Source: Lolium rigidum (Eukaryota > Streptophyta > Magnoliopsida > Poales > Poaceae). From it: a stretch of 64,000 bases of DNA. Positions 43,680-56,529 of this stretch are shown here, in pieces. Under the pieces are notes generated by a model. That model was not told the DNA's origin. It did no database searches and saw only the letters and a list, made by a program, of their open reading frames with translations. Location: the NCBI RefSeq assembly GCF_022539505.1, contig NC_061510.1, positions 274,122,330 through 274,186,329 of the forward strand. Reading direction: 5' to 3'. The first letter of the stretch is position 1, and each line of letters begins with the position of its first letter. A program made the position numbers and the translations under genes.

Positions 43680-46148
43680 TCACTCACGGAGCAAGAGCTT
43701 CACACATACAAAGAGAAGCAGGGGTGACATGTATAGGACGATGGAGGGGAGGCTGAACATAACTTCGTCCAGCCCTCCAACACTACTGGGTTCCCATATC
43801 AGCAACCTGACTATGACTATGGGTCTTCTGCTTCTTCTTCCTCACGAGGGCTGGGCTACAATTATGCTAGGGATGACCCACCATCCTGGAGCCACTACTC
43901 ATGCTGGGCTTGATCTCCATTTAGGCCAAAATCCTAAGCTTGGGGGAGGTATACCGACATCTCGCTCATCTACATATCATATTCCGTCGGAACTTTGTAT
44001 ATCCATGTTTTGCTTTCTTTTTGTTCTTGTTAGTTTATTTCTGTAATTTCTCTTTTATTGAATCTTGTAAGTTTTTACTACTGTAATAACCTCTCCTTAG
44101 CCTATTTATTTTGTTTTTATACCAAGAATTGGGGAAGATGCTACCCAAAAACAGATTCTGTGTTGCCACCATAAAATTTTGTATAAATAGCCAGAACTGA
44201 ATTTTGAGATGCCAATTTTTGACCATATGCCCCAGGTTGTTATATAACTTTCTTTAGTTGAGAACTTTTCGAGCTGAACTACATAACTTTTTCAAAAAAT
44301 CAATCTTTTCCTGTTGTTCTGGGTTGGCAGATTTCTGTCATTAGTTGCATTTGCGTGTCTATGTTAGTTTTATTTCTTATTGTTGTTCTTGTTTTTATTT
44401 CTACTTTCCAAAACACAAAAATACCAAAAACATTTCTGTTGTTTCTCTTCATTTGCTTCTTTGGTTTGCTTCATTTTCCCTTTATGGTTTGCTATGCGAA
44501 AATCCAAAAAGATTTTGCTTTGTGTGTTGATTAAAAAATCGAAAACCCAAAAATATTTGTTGTTCTTCTTTGGTTTTGTAAATTTGCTGCAGGGTTCAAC
44601 GGTCTTCCGTGGCTTCATTGGAGCTTGGTTATCATTTCATATTATTTAATCCACACAAGTGAAGAACAATAATGATAGTCACGACAATTCGAGTTGTGGT
44701 GAGAGGCGTTTTCATTTTTGTACATATACTCATTTGTGTGGACATAAAAAAATGCTTAGTTTGTTTCTGTAAGGTGTATGTTACTTAATGATGCCCAATA
44801 GTTTATGCTCTCTCATGATTAGTTCCAATTTACTAATAATAGGTAACATGTCATATAGATGTTTGCTTGGATTGCTTTATTTATATAGGTATGACATTGT
44901 GGTATCCTCCTCTGAATGCTTCAGTTGAATTGACTTGGCACATGCTCAAGCATGCATAAGACTAAAACAAAAGTCATTTAATCTTTGATGATCTATCTTT
45001 CCTCGGAGTTCTTGTATTACTTTTATGCCTCCGTTAATTTTGTCCGCCGCAAGCATGAATATTACAACAACTACTTTCTTGATTGTCGCTTCCCAGACTA
45101 TTCCTAGCCTTCACTTGTACTGAGTATAAGCTCTACTCATGCATCCAACCACTAAAACCAAATTGCCAATTGTATCCACCATATGTACCTATATGTGGTA
45201 TTTCACCGCCACTCCAAAGTGAATTGCTTCTGTGCTACCTTTAAACCTTCCAAATTGCCACCTGTTTTGTGTTTTGTTTTAGCTCATGAGGAAGTATTAC
45301 GTGATTTATTGTCCTCTCATGACTTCATACCACGACTAGCATGCATAATGTGCTGGTCCATAATATTGCAAAAAGAGCAAGGCGATGGGTGCCCATCCCA
45401 AACAAAATATAAAATAAACAAATAAACAAACACTGGTCTGCACATTATATACTAGAGAGATCCTAAATAATGGTGTGCATTGGAGAACTACATGGGAGCC
45501 GCTCTTGAGGTCACTATATGAAGGTATGATAAATTATTTAATGCCAGTCGTTGACATAGACATGCATATCTCTCAAAATATTTTTTTTCAATACTCCTAT
45601 TGCATTTGAAATGAAAAGCTCTAACACATGAGTAATCTTACTTCCCTCTGTGTAGGATAAATCTTTTACTTTTTTTTGTTGAGTCACCATCCTTTCATCG
45701 AGCACCTTCTTGAAAGCATAGCTGTCATTCTTAGTTTAATGTGCTTGTCCCGGAATAAGATTAATTGTGGTATAACTGTGATGCTTGAATCTTTCGATAT
45801 TTTTTACATCTAGTCTTCTCTTGAACTTCAGAGGTGCCCCGACATTTATGTTTTGCTCCACAAATAGGGTAAGCGAGATACCACTTTATAATATCATATT
45901 ATGAACATAGCAATCCTACAGATACTTATGTTTCATGTTGCTTATTATTGTGTTGGTATCTTTTAATAGCTTGCATAACTATTGAGTAACCTTAGTTGCA
46001 TGCTTCTTATTATGAATTGCCAAAGTATTTGATCATGTAATGAAAATATATACATCATATAAAGCAAATAGGTTTGTCAAAGTTTCTTTTATCGCACTCA
46101 GTTGTCACTGAATTGCTTGAGGACAAGCAATAAGCTAAGCTTGGGGGT
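43680..46148 (+). other. Non-coding 3' internal region of element E
   Basis: Begins with a CCTAAGCTTGGGGGAGG box (43930-43948) and ends at the polypurine-like AAGCTTGGGGGT. Parts (for example 45140-45260) are recognisably homologous to 8690-8820 of element A. Short frames, including the repetitive Phe/Lys-rich ones at 44345-44650, are not supportable. Confidence 0.65.
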
Positions 46149-47490
46149 TGATACGTCCAAAACGTATCTACTTTCCCGAACACTTTTGATGTTGTTTGCC
46201 CTCTATCTTGTGTGTTTTGAATGCAACTAACGCGGACTGACGTAGTTTTCAGCAGAATTGCTCTGGTGTCTCGTTTTTGTGCAGAATTCAACTTTCAGGA
46301 TTTTTTTAAAAAATTACCGAAAAATATCGCAAAATCCATATTTCACCCGAAGACTCACGGAGCCAGAAGACGAGGTGGAGGGGGGACATGGGGGGCCCAC
46401 ACCAGCCCTAGGCGCGGGCTAGGCTTGGTCGCGCCTAGGGGTGGTCGATCTAGCCGCCTCGGCCACCTCCTCGACCTCTCCTTCGCACTATAAGAAGCCC
46501 CTGACCTGAAAATACCGGAGGAGGGGGGGTTGACGCTTTTTCAGAAAGAGCTCTGCTGCTCCGCCACCACCAGAAACCCCAATCCGGGACCAGAAACTTC
46601 GTTATGGCACCCTACCGGGACGGGGATTTGGAGGATATCATCGCCATCGCCATCGCCATCACCGACGCCTCTCCATCAACCATCCATGATTTCCCCATCC
46701 ATGTGTGAGTAATTCCCTGCTGTAGGCTGTAGGGGGTGGTAGGGATTGGATGAGATTGGTCATGTAATAGCTATAAGATTGTTATGGGCATAATGCCTAG
46801 TATCCGTTGTTAGTATTTTTGACATTGTTGCAACTTGCTATGCTTAATGCTTGTCACTTTGGGCCCGAGTGCATGATCTTAGATCTGAACATGTTATTGA
46901 ATCATGATGATAATTATTGTTTTTGATCATACCTGCAAGTTTTATACACATACTGTTTTCTGGAACTCGAGGCCCCAATGTGACAGAGATTGGGATAACC
47001 GGAGGGGATGGCTATGATGTGAGGATCACGTGTGTTCATGGAGTGTTAATGCTTTGCTCCGGTACACTATTAAAAGGAGTACCTTAATTACCAGTAGTTT
47101 CCCTTGAGGCCCCGTTGCAACGGGCTGGTAGGACAAAAGATGTCGTGCAAATTTCTAATTGCGAGCACGCACGACTAAATAGGAACACACGCCTATGGTT
47201 ATATTATACTAGGATGCTTATATCATTATTACTTGCAATGCCTATGTCTTGCTATTATATCGACTATCTCATTCATGCAGCGCCCGTTCATCCTTGTGCC
47301 TACAGTACTTTAATCATGCTGTCTACTACAATCATCGCTACTGTTGTTTTCATTTCATTACTGTTGTTACTTCACTACTACCACTGCTATAAAATTGTTA
47401 CTACTGATAAACTTTTGCGAGCAAGTCTATTTTCAGGTGCAGGTGAATTGATAACTCATTTGGTAAAGCTTATAAATATCTTTGACTCCC
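46149..47490 (+). repeat. 3' LTR of element E, left part
   Basis: Starts TGATACGTCCAAAACGTATC and runs to TTTGACTCCC, where element C is inserted; continuation at 54926. Confidence 0.85.
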
Positions 47491-49085
47491 TGATGCGTGT
47501 AGTTGACACGTCCGTTGGGAACCCCTAGAGGAAGGTGTGATGCGCACAGCGGCAAGTTTCCCTCAGTAAGAAACCAAGGTTTAATCGAACCAGTAGGAGT
47601 CAAGAAGCACGTTGAAGGTTGATGGCGGCGGGATGTAGTGCGGCGCAACACCGGAGATTCCGGCGCCAACGTGGAACCTGCACAACACAACCAAAGTACT
47701 TTGCCCCAACGAAACGAGTGAGGTTGTCAATCTCACCGGCTTGCTGTAACAAAGGATTAACCGTATTGTGTGGAAGATGATTGTTTGCAGAGAAAACAAG
47801 AAAACAAGTATTGCAGACAGATTTGTATTTCGAGTATTAAAAGAATGGACCGGGGTCCACAGTTCACTAGAGGTGTCTCTCCCATAAGATAAAAGCATGT
47901 TGGGTGAACAAATTACGATCGGGCAATTGACAAATAGAGAGGGCATAACAATGCACATACATGACATGATAAGTATAGTGAGATTTAATTGGGCATTACG
48001 ACAAAGTACATAGACCGCCATCCAACCGCATCTATGCCTAAAAAGTCCACCTTCGAGGTTATCGTCCGAACCCCTTCCAAGTATTAAGTTGCAAAGCAAC
48101 AGACAATTGCATTAAGTATGGTGCGTAATGTAATCAACAACTACATCCTCGGACATAGCGCCAATGTTTTATCCCTAGTGGCAACAAGCACAACACAACC
48201 TTAGAACTTTCTCGTCACTGTCCCGTGTGTCAATGCGAGCATGAACCCACTATCGAGCATAAATACTCCCTCTTGGAGTTAAAAGCAAAAACTTGGCCGA
48301 GCCTCTACTAGTAACGGAGAGCATGCAAGATCATAAACAACACATATGTAATAACTTGATAATTAACATGACATGGTATTCTCTATCCATCGGATCCCGA
48401 CAAACACAACATAGAGTATTACGGATAGATGATCTTGATCATGTTAGGCAGCTCACAAGATCCAACAATGAAGCACAATGAGGAGAAGACAACCATCTAG
48501 CTACTGCTATGGACCCATAGTCCGGGGTGAACTACTCACTCATCACTCCGGAGGCGACCATGGCGGTGTAGAGTCCTCCGGGAGATGAATCCCCTCTCCG
48601 GCGGGGTGCCGGAGGAGATCTCCGAATCCCCCGAGATGGGATCGGCGGCGGCGGCGTCTCGGTAAGGTTTTCCGTATCGTGGTTTTTCGCCTCGGGGGTT
48701 TCGCGACGGAGGCTTTAAGTAGGCGGAAGGGCGAGTCGGGGCCCGACGAGGGCCCACACCATAGGGCGGCGCGGGCCCCCTTGGCCGCGCCGCCATGTGG
48801 TGTCGCCACCTCGTGGCCCCACTTCGTATGCTCTTCGGTCTTCCGGAAGCTCCGTGGAAAAATAGGCCCCTGGGTCTTCGTTTCGTCCAATTCCGAGAAT
48901 ATTTCGTTACTAGGATTTCTGAAACCAAAAACAGCAGAAAACAGGAACTGGCACTTCGGCATCTTGTTAATAGGTTAGTTCCAGAAAATGCACGAATATG
49001 ACATAAAGTGTGCATAAAACATGTAGGTATCATAAATAATATGGCATAGAACATAAGAAATTATCGATACGTCGGAGACGTATCA
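47491..49085 (-). repeat. 3' LTR of element C
   Basis: 1595 bp; on the plus strand it starts TGATGCGTGTAG and ends GACGTATCA. Adjacent AGCATCCCCAAGCTT (49086-49100, plus) is the complement of the polypurine tract. Confidence 0.93.
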
Positions 49086-50969
49086 AGCATCCCCAAGCTT
49101 AGTTCTGCTCGTCCCGAGCAGGTAAAACGATAACAAAGATAATTTCTGAAGTGATATGCCATCATAACCTTGATCATACTATTTGTAAACATATGTAGTG
49201 GATGCAGTGATCAAAACAATGGTAATGATATGAGTAAACAAGTGAATCATAAAGCAAAGACTTTTCATGAATAGTACTTCAAGACAAGTATTAATAAGTC
49301 TTGCATAAGAGTTAACTCATAAAGCAATAAATCAAAGTAAAGGCATTGAAGCAACACAAAGGAAGATTAAGTTTCAGCGGTTGCTTTCAACTTGTAACAT
49401 GTATATCTCATGGATAATTGTCAACATAGAGTAATATAACAAGTACAATATGCAAGTATGTAGGAATCAATGCACAGTTCACACAAGTGTTTGCTTCTTG
49501 AGGTGGAGAGAAATAGGTGAACCGACTCAACATAAAAGTAAAGAGAATGGTCCTTCAAAGAGGAAAGCATCGATTGCTATATTTGTGCTAGAGCTTTTAT
49601 TTTGAAAACATGAAACAATTTTGTCAACGGTAGTAATAAAGCATATGAGTTAGGTAAATTATATCTTACAAGTTGCAAGTCTCATGCATAGTATACTAAT
49701 AGTGCCCGCACCTTGTCCTAATTAACTTGGACTACCGGATCTTTGCAATGCACATGTTTTGACCAAGTGTCACAATGGGGTACCTCCATGCCGCCTGTAC
49801 AAAGGTCTAAGGAGAAAGCTCGCATTTTGGATTTCTCGCTTTTGATTATTCTCAACTTAGACATCCATACCGGGACAACATGGACAACGAGATAATGGAC
49901 TCCTCTTTAATGCATAAGCATGTGGCAACAATTATTATTCTCATATGAGATTGAGGATATATGTCCAAACTGAAACTTCCACCATGAATCATGGCTTTAG
50001 TTAGCGGCCCAAAGTTCTTCTCTAACAATATGCATGCTCCAACCATGAAGGTGGTAGATCTCTCTTGCTTCAGACAAGACGGACATGCATAGCAACTCAC
50101 ATGATATTCAACAAAGAATAGTTGATGGCGTCCCCAGAAACATGGTTATCGCACAACAAGCAACTTAATAAGAGATAAAGTGCATAAGATGTGACGGAAT
50201 AAAAATATAGTTTCAGGGGAGGAACCTGATAATGTTGTCGATGAAGAAGGGGATGCCTTGGGCATCCCCAAGCTTAGACGCTTGAGTCTTCTTAGAATAT
50301 GCAGGGGTGAACCACCGGGGCATCCCCAAGCTTAGAGCTTTCACTCTCCTTGATCATATTGCATCATACTCCTCTCTTGATCCTTGAAAACTTCCTCCAC
50401 ACCAAACTCGAAACAACTCATTAGAGGGTTAGTGCATAATAAAAATTCACATGTTCAGAGGTGACACAATCATTCTTAACACTTCTGGACATTGCATAAA
50501 GCTACTGGACATTAATGGATCAAAGAAATTCATCCAACATAGCAAAAGAGGCAATGCGAAATAAAAGACAGAATCTGTCAAAACAGAACAGTCCGTAAAG
50601 ATGGATTTTATTAGGCCACCAGACTTGCTCAAACGAAAATGCTCAAATTGAATGAAAGTTGCGTACATATCTGAGGATCATGCTCGTAAATTGGCTTAAT
50701 TTTATGAGCTACCTACAGGGAGATAGACCCAGATTCGTGACAGCAAAGAAATCTGGAACTGTGCAGTAATCCAAATCTAGTACTTACTTTTCTATCAAAG
50801 ACTTTACTTGGCACAACAAAACATAAAACTAAGATAAGGAGAGGTTGCTACAGTAGTAAACAACTTCCAAGACTCAAATATAAAACAAAAATACTGGAGT
50901 AAAAACATGGGTTGTCTCCCATAAGCGCTTTTCTTTAACGCCTTTCAGCCTAGGCGCAGAAAGTGTATC
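49086..50969 (-). other. Non-coding 3' internal region of element C
   Basis: Homologous in reverse orientation to 3201-3720 and 7918-9979 of element A, with repeated CATCCCCAAGCTTAG boxes at 50264 and 50320. It occupies the place where pol would be in an autonomous element. Confidence 0.7.
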
Positions 50970-53070
50970 TCAAGTAACATCAAGAGACGAAGCATCAACA
51001 TCATAATTTGTTCTAAAGATAGAATCATAAGGTAACTTCATTCTCTTTCTAGGGAAGTGTTTCATACCTTTCTTGAGAGGAAATTGATATTTAATATTAC
51101 CTTCCCTCATATCAATAGTAGCACCAACGGTTCGAAGAAAAGGTCTTCCCAATATAATGGGGCAAGATGCATTGCATTCAATATCCAAGACAACAAAATC
51201 AACGGGGACAAGGTTATTGTTAACCATAATATGAACATTATCAACCTTCCCCAAAGGTTTCTTTTTAGCATTATCAGCGAGATTAACATCCAAATAACAA
51301 TTCTTCAATGGTGGCAAGTCAAGCATATCATAGACTTTTTTAGGCATAACAGAAATACTTGCACCAAGATCACATAAAGCATTACAATCAAAAATTTTGA
51401 CTCTCATTTTAATGATGGGCTCCCAACCATCCTCTAGCTTTCTAGGAATAGAAGTTTCAAGTTTTAGTTTCTCTTCTCTAGCTTTTATGAGAGCATTTGT
51501 AATATGTTTTGTGAAAGCCAAGTTTATAGCGCTAGCATTGGGACTCTTAGCAAGTTTTTGCAAGAACTTTATAACTTCAGAGATGTGGCAATCATCAAAA
51601 TCTAAATCATTACAATCTAAAGCAATGGGATTATCATCCCCAAGGTTGGAAAAAATTTCAGCAGCTTTATCACAAGCAGTTTCGACGGTTTTAGCAGTTC
51701 AGTGTAATTTTGCGCGCTTTGCACTAGGAGTAGAAACATCGCCAACACCAATTATTTTACCATTGATAGTAGGAGGTGCAACAACATGTGAATCATTAGC
51801 ATTGCTAGTGGTGGTAATAGTCCAAACTTTAGCTACATTTTCCTTTTTAGCTAGTTTTTCATTTTCTTCTCTATCCCACCTAGCACGCAGTTCAGCCATT
51901 AATCTTATATTCTCATTAATTCTAACTTGGATGGCATTTGCTGTAGTAACAATTTTATTTTCAATATCCTCGGGTTTAGCAGCCATTTTATTAATTAAAG
52001 AAGATTGTGACGTGGACATGTATGAGATTCGGTCTTCGACATTTGCAAGTTTAGTTTGCAACCCGTAAATCTCCATATTCAAATTTTCAAGTTGATCTCC
52101 TATTTTCTTCAACAAGGTAGATTGCTCATTCATAGTTTTAGTAAACAATTTATTTTGCTCATACTGTGATTGCATAAAGCTCTTGGTGGACCTTTCAATT
52201 TCTAACATCTTTTCCTCATTAGGTGAAACATATCTACCATAGGAATTACCATTAGCAGGATGTGGTCTAGAATTTTGAGCAACCAATGAAGCTAACGGAA
52301 CATTATTAGGATCAACATTAGTCCTACCATTAACAAGCATAGACATAATAGCATCAATCTTATCATTCAAGGAAGAGGATTCTTCAACGAATTTACCTTT
52401 TTACCTTGTGGAGCTCTTTCCGTGTGCCATTCGGAGTAATTAACCATCATATTATCAAGGAGCTTTGTTGCTTCACCAAGAGTGATGGACATAAAGGTAC
52501 CTCCAGCAGCTGAATCCAATAAATTCCGCGAAGAAAAATTTAGTCCCGCATAGAAGGTTTGGATGATCATCCAAGTAGTCGGTCCATGGGTTGGGCAATT
52601 TTTAACCAGAGATTTCATTCTTTCCCAAGCTTGAGCAACATGTTCATTATCCAATTGTTTAAAATTCATTATGCTACTCCTCAAAGATATAATTTTAGCA
52701 GGGGATAATATCTACCAATAAAAGCATCCTTGCATTTAGTCCAGGAATCAATACTATTCTTAGGCAGAGATAGCAACCAATCTTTAGCTCTTCCTCTTAA
52801 TGAGAAAGGAAACAATTTTAATTTTATAATGTCACCATCTACATCTTTATATTTTTGCATTTCACATAGTTCAACAAAATTATTGAGATGGGCAGCAGCA
52901 TCATCAGAACTAACACCAGAAAATTGCTCTCGCATGACAAGATTTAGTAAAGCAGGTTTAATTTCAAAGAATTCTGCTGTAGTAGCAGGTGGAGCAATAG
53001 GTGTGCATAGGAAATCATTATTATTCGTGCTAGTGAAGTCACACAACTTAGTATTTTCAGGGTTGGCCAT
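50970..53070 (-). pseudogene. gag-protease polyprotein gene of element C, frameshifted
   Basis: Starts at the ATG at 53070 (MANPENTKLCDFT). The gag core includes PFSLRGRAKDWLLSLPKNSI and, after a frame change near 52681, NFKQLDNEHVAQAWERMKSL. A second frame change near 52370 leads into a long coiled-coil-like, Lys/Glu-rich stretch (52370-51699). A single TGA at about 51699 precedes the protease part, whose active site reads CDLGASISVMP, followed by the flap-side IILGRPFLRTVGATIDM. The protein would form the element's capsid and process it. Two indels and one stop break it; the indels could be sequence errors. The stop at 50970 is followed by no pol. Confidence 0.75.
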
Positions 53071-53296
53071 TTTAGCAGTAGTAAATAAAGCAAACTAGAT
53101 AAAGTAAATGCAAGTAAACTAATTTTTTTGTGTTTTTGATATAGCAAACAAGACAGTAAATAAAGTAAAACTAGCAACTAATTTTTTGTGTGTTTTGATT
53201 TAATGCAGCAAACAAAGTAGTAAATAAAATAAAGCAAGACAAAAACAAAGTAAAGAGATTGAGAAGTGGAGACTCCCCTTGCAGCGTGTCTTGATC

Positions 53297-53314
53297 TCCC
53301 CGGCAACGGCGCCA
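53297..53314 (-). other. Primer binding site, element C
   Basis: TGGCGCCGTTGCCGGGGA on the minus strand, 10 bp inside the 5' LTR. Confidence 0.88.
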
Positions 53315-53324
53315 GAAATTTGCT

Positions 53325-54920
53325 TGATGCGTGTAGTTGACACGTCCGATGGGAACCCCAAGAGGAAGGTGTGATGCGCACAGCGGCAAGTTTCCCTCGT
53401 AAGAAACCAAGGTTTAATCGAACCGAGTAGGAGTCAAGAAGCACGTTGAAGGTTGATGGCGGCGGGATGTAGTGCGGCGCAACACCGGAGATTCCGGCGC
53501 CAACGTGGAACCTGCACAACACAACCAAAGTACTTTGCCCCAACGAAACAGTTGAGGTTGTCAATCTCACCGGCTTGCTGTAACAAAGGATTAACCGTAT
53601 TGTGTGGAAGATGATTGTTTGCGAGAGAAAACAGTAAAACAAGTATTGCGAGCAGATTTGTATTTCAAGTATTAAAAGAATGGACCGGGGTCCACAGTTC
53701 ACTAGAGGTGTCTCTCCCATAAGATAAAAGCATGTTGGGTGAACAAATTACGGTCGGGCAATTGACAAATAGAGAGGGCATAACAATGCACATACATGAC
53801 ATGATAAGTATAGTGAGATTTAATTGGGCATTACGACAAAGTACATAGACCGCCATCCAACCGCATCTATGCCTAAAAAGTCCACCTTCGAGGTTATCGT
53901 CCGAACCCCTTCCAGTATTAAGTTGCAAAGCAACGGACAATTGCATTAAGTATGGTGCGTAATGTAATCAAAAACTACATCCTCGGACATAGCGCCAATG
54001 TTTTATCCCTAGTGGCAACAAGCACAACACAACCTTAGAACTTTCGTCACTTGTCCGGTGTCAATGCGGGCATGAACCCACTATCGAGCATAAATACTCC
54101 CTCTTGGAGTTAAAAGCAAAAACTTGGCCGGAGCCTCTACTAGTAACGGAGAGCATGCAAGATCATAAACAACACATATGTAATAACTTGATAATTAACA
54201 TGACATGGTATTCTCTATCCATCGGATCCCGACAAACACAACATAGAGTATTACGGATAGATGATCTTGATCATGTTAGGCAGCTCACAAGATCCAACAA
54301 TGAAGCACAATGAGGAGAAGACAACCATCTAGCTACTGCTATGGACCCATAGTCCGGGGGTGAACTACTCACTCATCGCTCCGGAGGCGACCATGGCGGT
54401 GTAGAGTCCTCCGGGAGATGAATCCCCTCTCCGGCAGGGTGCCGGAGGAGATCTCCAGAATCCCCCGAGATGGGATCGGCGGCGGCGGCGTCTCAGTAAG
54501 GTTTTCCGTATCGTGGTTTTTCGCCTCGGGGGTTTCGCGACGGAGGCTTTAAGTACGTGGAAGGGCGAGTCGGGGCCCGACGAGGGGCCCACACCATAGG
54601 GCGGCGCGGGCCCCCCTTGGCCGCGCCGCCATGTGGTGTCGCCACCTCGTGGCCCCACTTCGTATGCTCTTCGGTCTTCCGGAAGCTCCGTGGAAAAATA
54701 GGCCCACGGGTCTTCGTTTCGTCCAATTCCGAGAATATTTCGTTACTAGGATTTCGAAACCAAAAACAGCAGAAAACGAGAAGCGGCACTTCGGCATCTT
54801 GTTAATAGGTTAGTTCCGGAAAATGCACGAATATGACATAAAGTGTGCATAAAACATGTAGGTATCATCAATAATATGGCATAGAACATAAGAAATTATC
54901 GATACGTCGGAGACGTATCA
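53325..54920 (-). repeat. 5' LTR of element C
   Basis: 1596 bp; near-identical to 47491-49085 except for differences concentrated at CAG/CTG sites. Confidence 0.93.
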
Positions 54921-54925
54921 CTCCC

Positions 54926-55000
54926 CTTGTGTTGAATCAATAAATTTGGGTTTTACTTCACTCGAAGACTATTGCGATCCCCTATACTTGTGGGTCATCG
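54926..55000 (+). repeat. 3' LTR of element E, right part
   Basis: CTTGTGTTGAATCAATAAAT through GCGATCCCCTATACTTGTGG. It is the reverse complement of the start of the LTR at 56530 (GGGGATCGCAACAGTCTTCG), so elements E and D have related LTR ends. Confidence 0.85.
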
Positions 55001-55712
55001 GGCTGCCCAATGGTGGCCCAATTAGGGGGTTTCCTATATTTTCTTTATATTTAATTATTAAATTCATTTAATTAAAAAATCAATACAAATTTGAATCTCT
55101 GAACAATTCATTGACTCCGGAAGTTATTCTGATTCCTCTCCGGAACAATTCCGGTGTTCTTTTCCTATTCTCAAACAATACAAAATCTATCTCGAAGTGT
55201 CGTATACCCTTAAGTGTGCCACCCTACTAGTTCGGGAATGCGTAGACATGATCAAGACGACGCTCCGAGCAAGCAGTGTTGATATGATATTACCGAGTGA
55301 GCCCTTGTCGTATCTATCCATCATAGGATGTACAAATTCCGCTCTTGACTCATACACCTCAACCCACCCCATTGGCATACTTGAACACCACTTTTATGAC
55401 TACCTCGTTACGGTGTAGCAGTTGATGACGTCCAAGCAGTCGCTGATGATAGTGATTAAATATAGTCTCAAGGTCTAAGGATTTGGTTACAACATTTCAT
55501 GATAGTATCGCCGTCGTTGCCTATTCGACGGTACAACAGAGGAGGGATCCTCACCAAGGGGGAGAAGAAGTAGGGGCTATCGGGCGGAGAGTCCTCGGGA
55601 CGGTGGTACGCGATTTACCCAGCTTCGGAACACCTGCACGATGACAAAGCCTACTGCTGCTTGTCTGGTATTATCTGGGCGCTTTCACGTTGTTACAATA
55701 AGTTGTGGTAGC
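55001..55712. other. Fragmented retroelement-like sequence between elements E and D
   Basis: 55490-55700 contains GTACGCGATTTACCCAGCTTC, GGAGGGATCC and related blocks typical of internal/LTR pieces of other grass Gypsy elements. 55020-55440 is AT-rich with short frames. No gene is supportable. Confidence 0.4.
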
Positions 55713-56263
55713 TAATCCATTCTTCCTCCTTTTGTTCATCACTCTCCTCCTCTTTTTCATCCAATGAGCTTTCAGGTTCATCAATTTCTTCTTTCACAGG
55801 TTCCTGCAATATGTGAGTGCATTCTTGTGCATTAATGAGTCTCTCTTTATAATCAATGATATAAGGATTATTGCTGTAACTTTCTATGCAAAAAATTAAG
55901 GATAGAAGAGACATAATCTTTAAGGTCCTTACAAGCAACACAGGTTTCATAATTTTTAGACATGAAGGATTCTATTTCAGAAGCTCCCATAAATAAGACA
56001 AATTGTTCTACTTCTTCGAACCCAAGATGAATATAGTTATTCCAATTATAGTTCATAATTAAAACTTCCTCACTAAAGCCACATTGGAATTTAAGATGTT
56101 TAGTATCCTGTTGAGAGCAACAGTTTATATCATGGCGTTTAAGCAAGATTTTAGCAATTGTATTCAATTTTTCTATCACAGCACTCATGACTTTACCCGT
56201 TCTTGATTCTCTATAATTATTATATAATTCTATAAGCTCCAAATAGGTTGTGGGTTCTCCCAT
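55713..56263 (-). pseudogene. ORF in gag position of composite D, left copy, truncated
   Basis: ATG at 56263 (MGEPTTYLELIELYNNYRES). From codon 26 it matches the right copy (MSAVIEKLNTIAKILLKRHD, Cys-rich ETCVACKDLKDYV). A one-base change near 55890 alters the frame at ILNF, after which the EEIDEPESSLDEKEEE acidic repeat continues to the cut at about 55713. Only one acidic repeat is present, against two in the right copy. Confidence 0.6.
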
Positions 56264-56500
56264 AATAACAGTTTTTAATTTTTAGATTTTTCAAATTTTT
56301 ATGGATTTTTGGGTATATAAGAAAAGTAAAACAAAACAAAAACAAACTAGACAAAAGTAAACTAAGCAAAATAATACTAGACAGAAATAAACTAAGCACA
56401 AATAAACTAGACAAAAGTAAACTAAGCAAAAAAAACAAAAAAAAAACAGAGAGAGAGGTAGAGTGTACTCTCCATGTGAACTTATGAGTAGAGCTATGCC

Positions 56501-56518
56501 TCCCCGGCAACGGCGCCA
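56501..56518 (-). other. Primer binding site, composite D
   Basis: TGGCGCCGTTGCCGGGGA on the minus strand, 11 bp from the LTR. Confidence 0.88.
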
Positions 56519-56529
56519 GAAAATAGTCT

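Larger units (their letters stand above)
47491..54920 (-). mobile_element. Complete non-autonomous Athila-lineage element C, duplication CTCCC
   Basis: LTRs lie at 54920-53325 (5') and 49085-47491 (3') on the minus strand. CTCCC occurs at 47486-47490 and 54921-54925. There is a primer site, a gag-protease region and a polypurine-like stretch. Total length is 7430 bp. No reverse transcriptase or integrase is encoded: between the protease stop (50970) and the 3' LTR there is only non-coding sequence homologous to element A. The insertion is in the 3' LTR of element E, so it is younger than E. Confidence 0.93.
42552..55000 (+). mobile_element. Athila-lineage element E: 3' part with interrupted 3' LTR
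   Basis: It comprises a plus-strand internal region with an Athila ORF-1-like CDS, a long non-coding 3' region, a polypurine-like AAGCTTGGGGGT at 46138-46149, then an LTR from 46149. The LTR is split by element C and resumes after 54925. The 5' part (gag-pol, 5' LTR) is cut off at 42551 by element B. The LTR's right end reads TGTGGGTCATCG, where TCATCA would be expected. Confidence 0.75.

Noticed and set aside
44345..44650. Phe-rich and Lys-rich open frames on both strands
   Set aside because: Low-complexity AAAAC/CAAAAA sequence in the non-coding 3' region of element E.
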